NCBI GenBank assembly: GCA_002311315.1
Contig: DBZZ01000047.1
Coordinates: 4,024 to 29,688, forward strand
DNA: 25,665 nt
Direction: 5' to 3'
Source of the DNA: Methylococcaceae bacterium UBA1147
Lineage (GTDB): Bacteria > Pseudomonadota > Gammaproteobacteria > Methylococcales > UBA1147
The translations under genes were made by a program, and so were the position numbers. The notes beneath the pieces are model-generated. The model ran no database searches. It was not told the origin of the DNA and saw nothing but the letters and a program-made list of their open reading frames with translations. Within the stretch, counting starts at the first letter, position 1. The number at the start of each line of letters is the position of its first letter. This document shows positions 24,017 to 25,665 of this stretch, one piece after another.

Positions 24017-24943
24017 CTACGAGAGGAACTTCTCTAGAATCCGGTCCGCCCCGCGAGACAGCAATTCTTCCGCTACCTGTAGGCCAAGCTCTTCCGGGGC
24101 AGAACGGGATCCGTGTGCGTCGAATCGGACGATCCGACTCCCATCCGGCTCACCGACCAGGCCTCGTAGCCAGATTCGATCGCCGTGCAACTGGGCATGT
24201 CCGGCGATCGGTACCTGACAACCCCCGTTCAGACGGGCATTCATCGCTCGTTCGGCACCAATGCATAGATCGGTATCACCATGGTGCAATCCCGCCAGAA
24301 GGTCTCTTATCCCGACATCGTCGTTCCGGCTTTCAATCCCGATCGCACCCTGCCCAATCGCAGGCAGCATATCAGTAACGCTGACCGCTTCCCGAATTCG
24401 CTTTTCGAAGCCGAGTCGCTTGAGACCTGCAGAGGCCAATAGGATGGCATCGAATTCACCCGCATCCAGTTTATCCAAGCGAGTATTCACATTGCCTCGC
24501 AGGCTTTTAAGCTGGCAGTCGGGATGGACAGCCTTGAATTGCATTTGCCGGCGTAGACTGGATGTTCCAACCACCGAGCCTGGAGGAATTTCCGAGCAAC
24601 TCGAAAATTTGCCTGACACCAGAGCATCTCGTGGATCTTCTCTCTCCAGAATAGCTCCTATTCCCAACCCGGCCGGTAACTCGGAAGGCACGTCCTTCAT
24701 CGAATGGACCGCGATGTCGGCATCGCCGCGCAGGATTCCCTGCTCAAGTTCCTTGACAAAAAGGCCCTTTCCTCCGACCTTGGCCAGCGGCGCATCCAGA
24801 ATCTTGTCCCCAAGGGTAACCATGCCGACCAGTTCGACACGAATATCCGGGTCCAGTCTACGCAGCTGCTCAGCAACAAATTCGGCCTGCCATAGGGCCA
24901 ACTGACTTTTACGGGTAGCGATTCTGATCAGACGAGTGGCCAA
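24017..24943 (-). CDS. hemC: Porphobilinogen deaminase HemC (hydroxymethylbilane synthase)
   Basis: A 308-residue cytoplasmic enzyme that joins four porphobilinogens into hydroxymethylbilane. The dipyrromethane cofactor cysteine is C242 in NGGCQVPIAGHA. The catalytic aspartate is D84 in HSMKDVP, and RKSQLALWQA (11-20), GTSSLRR (126-132) and LRGNVNTRLDKL (148-159) are family signatures. I place the start at TTG 24943, since RLIRIATRKS then falls where it does in other HemC proteins. GGAAGAAG lies seven bases upstream, and C242 then has the same number as in E. coli. A GTG at 25018 would add 25 unrelated residues and leave almost no leader behind the candidate promoter. Confidence 0.95.
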   Translation of the reverse strand: MATRLIRIATRKSQLALWQAEFVAEQLRRLDPDIRVELVGMVTLGDKILDAPLAKVGGKGLFVKELEQGILRGDADIAVHSMKDVPSELPAGLGIGAILEREDPRDALVSGKFSSCSEIPPGSVVGTSSLRRQMQFKAVHPDCQLKSLRGNVNTRLDKLDAGEFDAILLASAGLKRLGFEKRIREAVSVTDMLPAIGQGAIGIESRNDDVGIRDLLAGLHHGDTDLCIGAERAMNARLNGGCQVPIAGHAQLHGDRIWLRGLVGEPDGSRIVRFDAHGSRSAPEELGLQVAEELLSRGADRILEKFLS

Positions 24944-24950
24944 ATTCAGT

Positions 24951-24958
24951 CTTCTTCC
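24951..24958 (-). promoter_or_regulatory. Ribosome-binding site supporting the hemC TTG start
   Basis: GGAAGAAG on the minus strand ends seven bases before TTG 24943, a good spacing for a weak start codon. Confidence 0.55.
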
Positions 24959-25038
24959 ATTTAAAGTTAACAGCTCCAAATCAGCCGTAGCCGGCCGAAA
25001 CTCACCAACCGATCTCACTGCGCGGATTTGATCGGTGT

Positions 25039-25070
25039 ATTTTACCAGAACTCTCTCCCTTCGCTGTCAA
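25039..25070 (-). promoter_or_regulatory. Candidate hemC operon promoter
   Basis: On the minus strand, TAAAAT (25039-25044) is preceded by TGG, an extended -10. A perfect TTGACA lies at 25065-25070. The 20-base spacing is longer than ideal, so the extended -10 may do most of the work. Transcription would start near 25032, about 90 bases ahead of the TTG start. Confidence 0.45.
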
Positions 25071-25188
25071 GACGCCGCCGAAAAGTACGCCATGGCCGGT
25101 TCCGATGATCCCCCCATTCCAGGGCAAAACTCTCCTGTTCCCCAAAGAAACAGGCGCGGGTGCAAACCAGTATTTCTTTCTGGCCGTG

Positions 25189-25194
25189 TATAAT
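25189..25194 (+). promoter_or_regulatory. -10 element of argH promoter
   Basis: A perfect TATAAT 38 bases upstream of the argH ATG. No good -35 is found at 16-18 bases, so an activator or degenerate -35 is likely. Confidence 0.45.
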
Positions 25195-25231
25195 GCCAGC
25201 TTCTTATTCTGCCAGATCTATCGACTTTTCA

Positions 25232-25665
25232 ATGAGCGAAAATGACCAACCGGAAAAACTGTGGGGCGGCCGCTTTACCGAGGCGACCGATGCATTTGTA
25301 GAGGATTTCACAGCGTCTGTTGACTTCGACCAGCGCCTCGCCAAGTACGACATCCAGGGATCAATGGCCCATGCGCGAATGCTTGAACAGGTAGGAATTC
25401 TTACCAGCGAAGAAAATTCTGCAATCGTTGACGGGCTCGAAGCGATCGGCAAAGACATTCTGGCCGGAAATTTCGAATGGTCCACCGAACTGGAAGATGT
25501 TCACATGAACATCGAGGCTCGACTCACCGAGCGCATTGGCGATGCGGGCAAGAAACTTCATACCGGACGCTCACGCAATGACCAGGTGGCCACCGATATT
25601 CGCCTGTATCTGCGCGATTCTATCGACCGAATATGTGACCAGATCGTTCATGTCCAGCGGGTATT
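25232..25665 (+). CDS. argH: Argininosuccinate lyase ArgH (5' part, cut by window edge)
   Basis: The first 144 codons of argininosuccinate lyase, which splits argininosuccinate to arginine and fumarate in arginine synthesis. The N-terminus reads MSENDQPEKLWGGRF, and KLWGGRFTEATDAFVE is the family opening. DVHMNIEARL (89-98) and HTGRSRNDQVATD (110-122) are conserved active-site segments. The frame stays open to the last base of the window, so the catalytic C-terminal part is outside. No strong Shine-Dalgarno precedes the ATG, but the homology starts here. It is divergent from hemC, the usual gammaproteobacterial arrangement. Confidence 0.96.
   Translation, partial: MSENDQPEKLWGGRFTEATDAFVEDFTASVDFDQRLAKYDIQGSMAHARMLEQVGILTSEENSAIVDGLEAIGKDILAGNFEWSTELEDVHMNIEARLTERIGDAGKKLHTGRSRNDQVATDIRLYLRDSIDRICDQIVHVQRV

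Noticed and set aside
24944..25018. HemC starting at GTG 25018
   Set aside because: It adds 25 residues absent from the family and starts only about 14 bases from the predicted transcription start; TTG 24943 has a good ribosome-binding site.
1..25665. Mobile elements, CRISPR arrays, phage or toxin-antitoxin genes, tRNA or rRNA
   Set aside because: No repeat array, transposase, integrase or RNA-gene signature was seen; genes are intact housekeeping or envelope genes with tight operon spacing.

Overview
The window looks like chromosomal DNA from a gammaproteobacterium of moderate GC. The best evidence is the hemC-hemD-hemX-hemY operon diverging from argH, an arrangement typical of Gammaproteobacteria, together with a System I cytochrome c maturation set (ccmABCDE) and tpx, serB and bcp homologues. 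I cannot name a genus. I see no transposase, integrase, CRISPR array, rRNA or tRNA. Almost every base is coding or in a short gap, so this is core-like chromosome rather than an island.

Layout from left to right. (1) 113-7862, minus strand: an Opp/Yej-type peptide ABC importer, transcribed as binding protein, two permeases, a phosphoserine phosphatase (serB), then a fused double ATPase. serB overlaps both neighbours. tpx (thiol peroxidase) follows downstream. (2) 8127-9362, plus strand: one membrane-anchored PQQ-dependent sugar dehydrogenase-like protein, ending tail to tail with ccmE. (3) 9380-19409, minus strand: ten co-directional genes with overlaps or short gaps. In transcription order these are a membrane-anchored two-domain multicopper oxidase, a membrane-anchored cupredoxin, a GldA-like ATPase, a fused GldF/GldG-like membrane protein, a DUF4340 protein, then ccmA, ccmB, ccmC, ccmD and ccmE. 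ccmF, ccmG, ccmH and ccmI are not here. (4) 19811-20290, plus strand: a Bcp/PrxQ peroxiredoxin. (5) 20574-24943, minus strand: hemCDXY. (6) 25232 to the right edge, plus strand: the 5' part of argH.

How the parts may work together: hemCDXY makes and handles tetrapyrrole intermediates, ccmABCDE carries heme to periplasmic apocytochromes, and the copper oxidase/cupredoxin pair looks like periplasm-facing electron-transfer machinery anchored in the same membrane. Two peroxidases (Tpx, Bcp) lie nearby. Joint function across these blocks is inference from gene order only.

The points most worth a second look are the copper oxidase/cupredoxin pair with its 16-bp palindrome in the leader, the serB gene embedded in a peptide-importer operon, and a binding protein that has both a lipobox and a C-terminal membrane segment. 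Several starts were moved from the longest open frame, using overlaps and ribosome-binding sites. hemC (TTG), hemX (GTG), hemY (GTG) and ccmC (TTG) appear to use non-ATG starts. ccmD (59 codons) and the truncated argH were read directly from the sequence.
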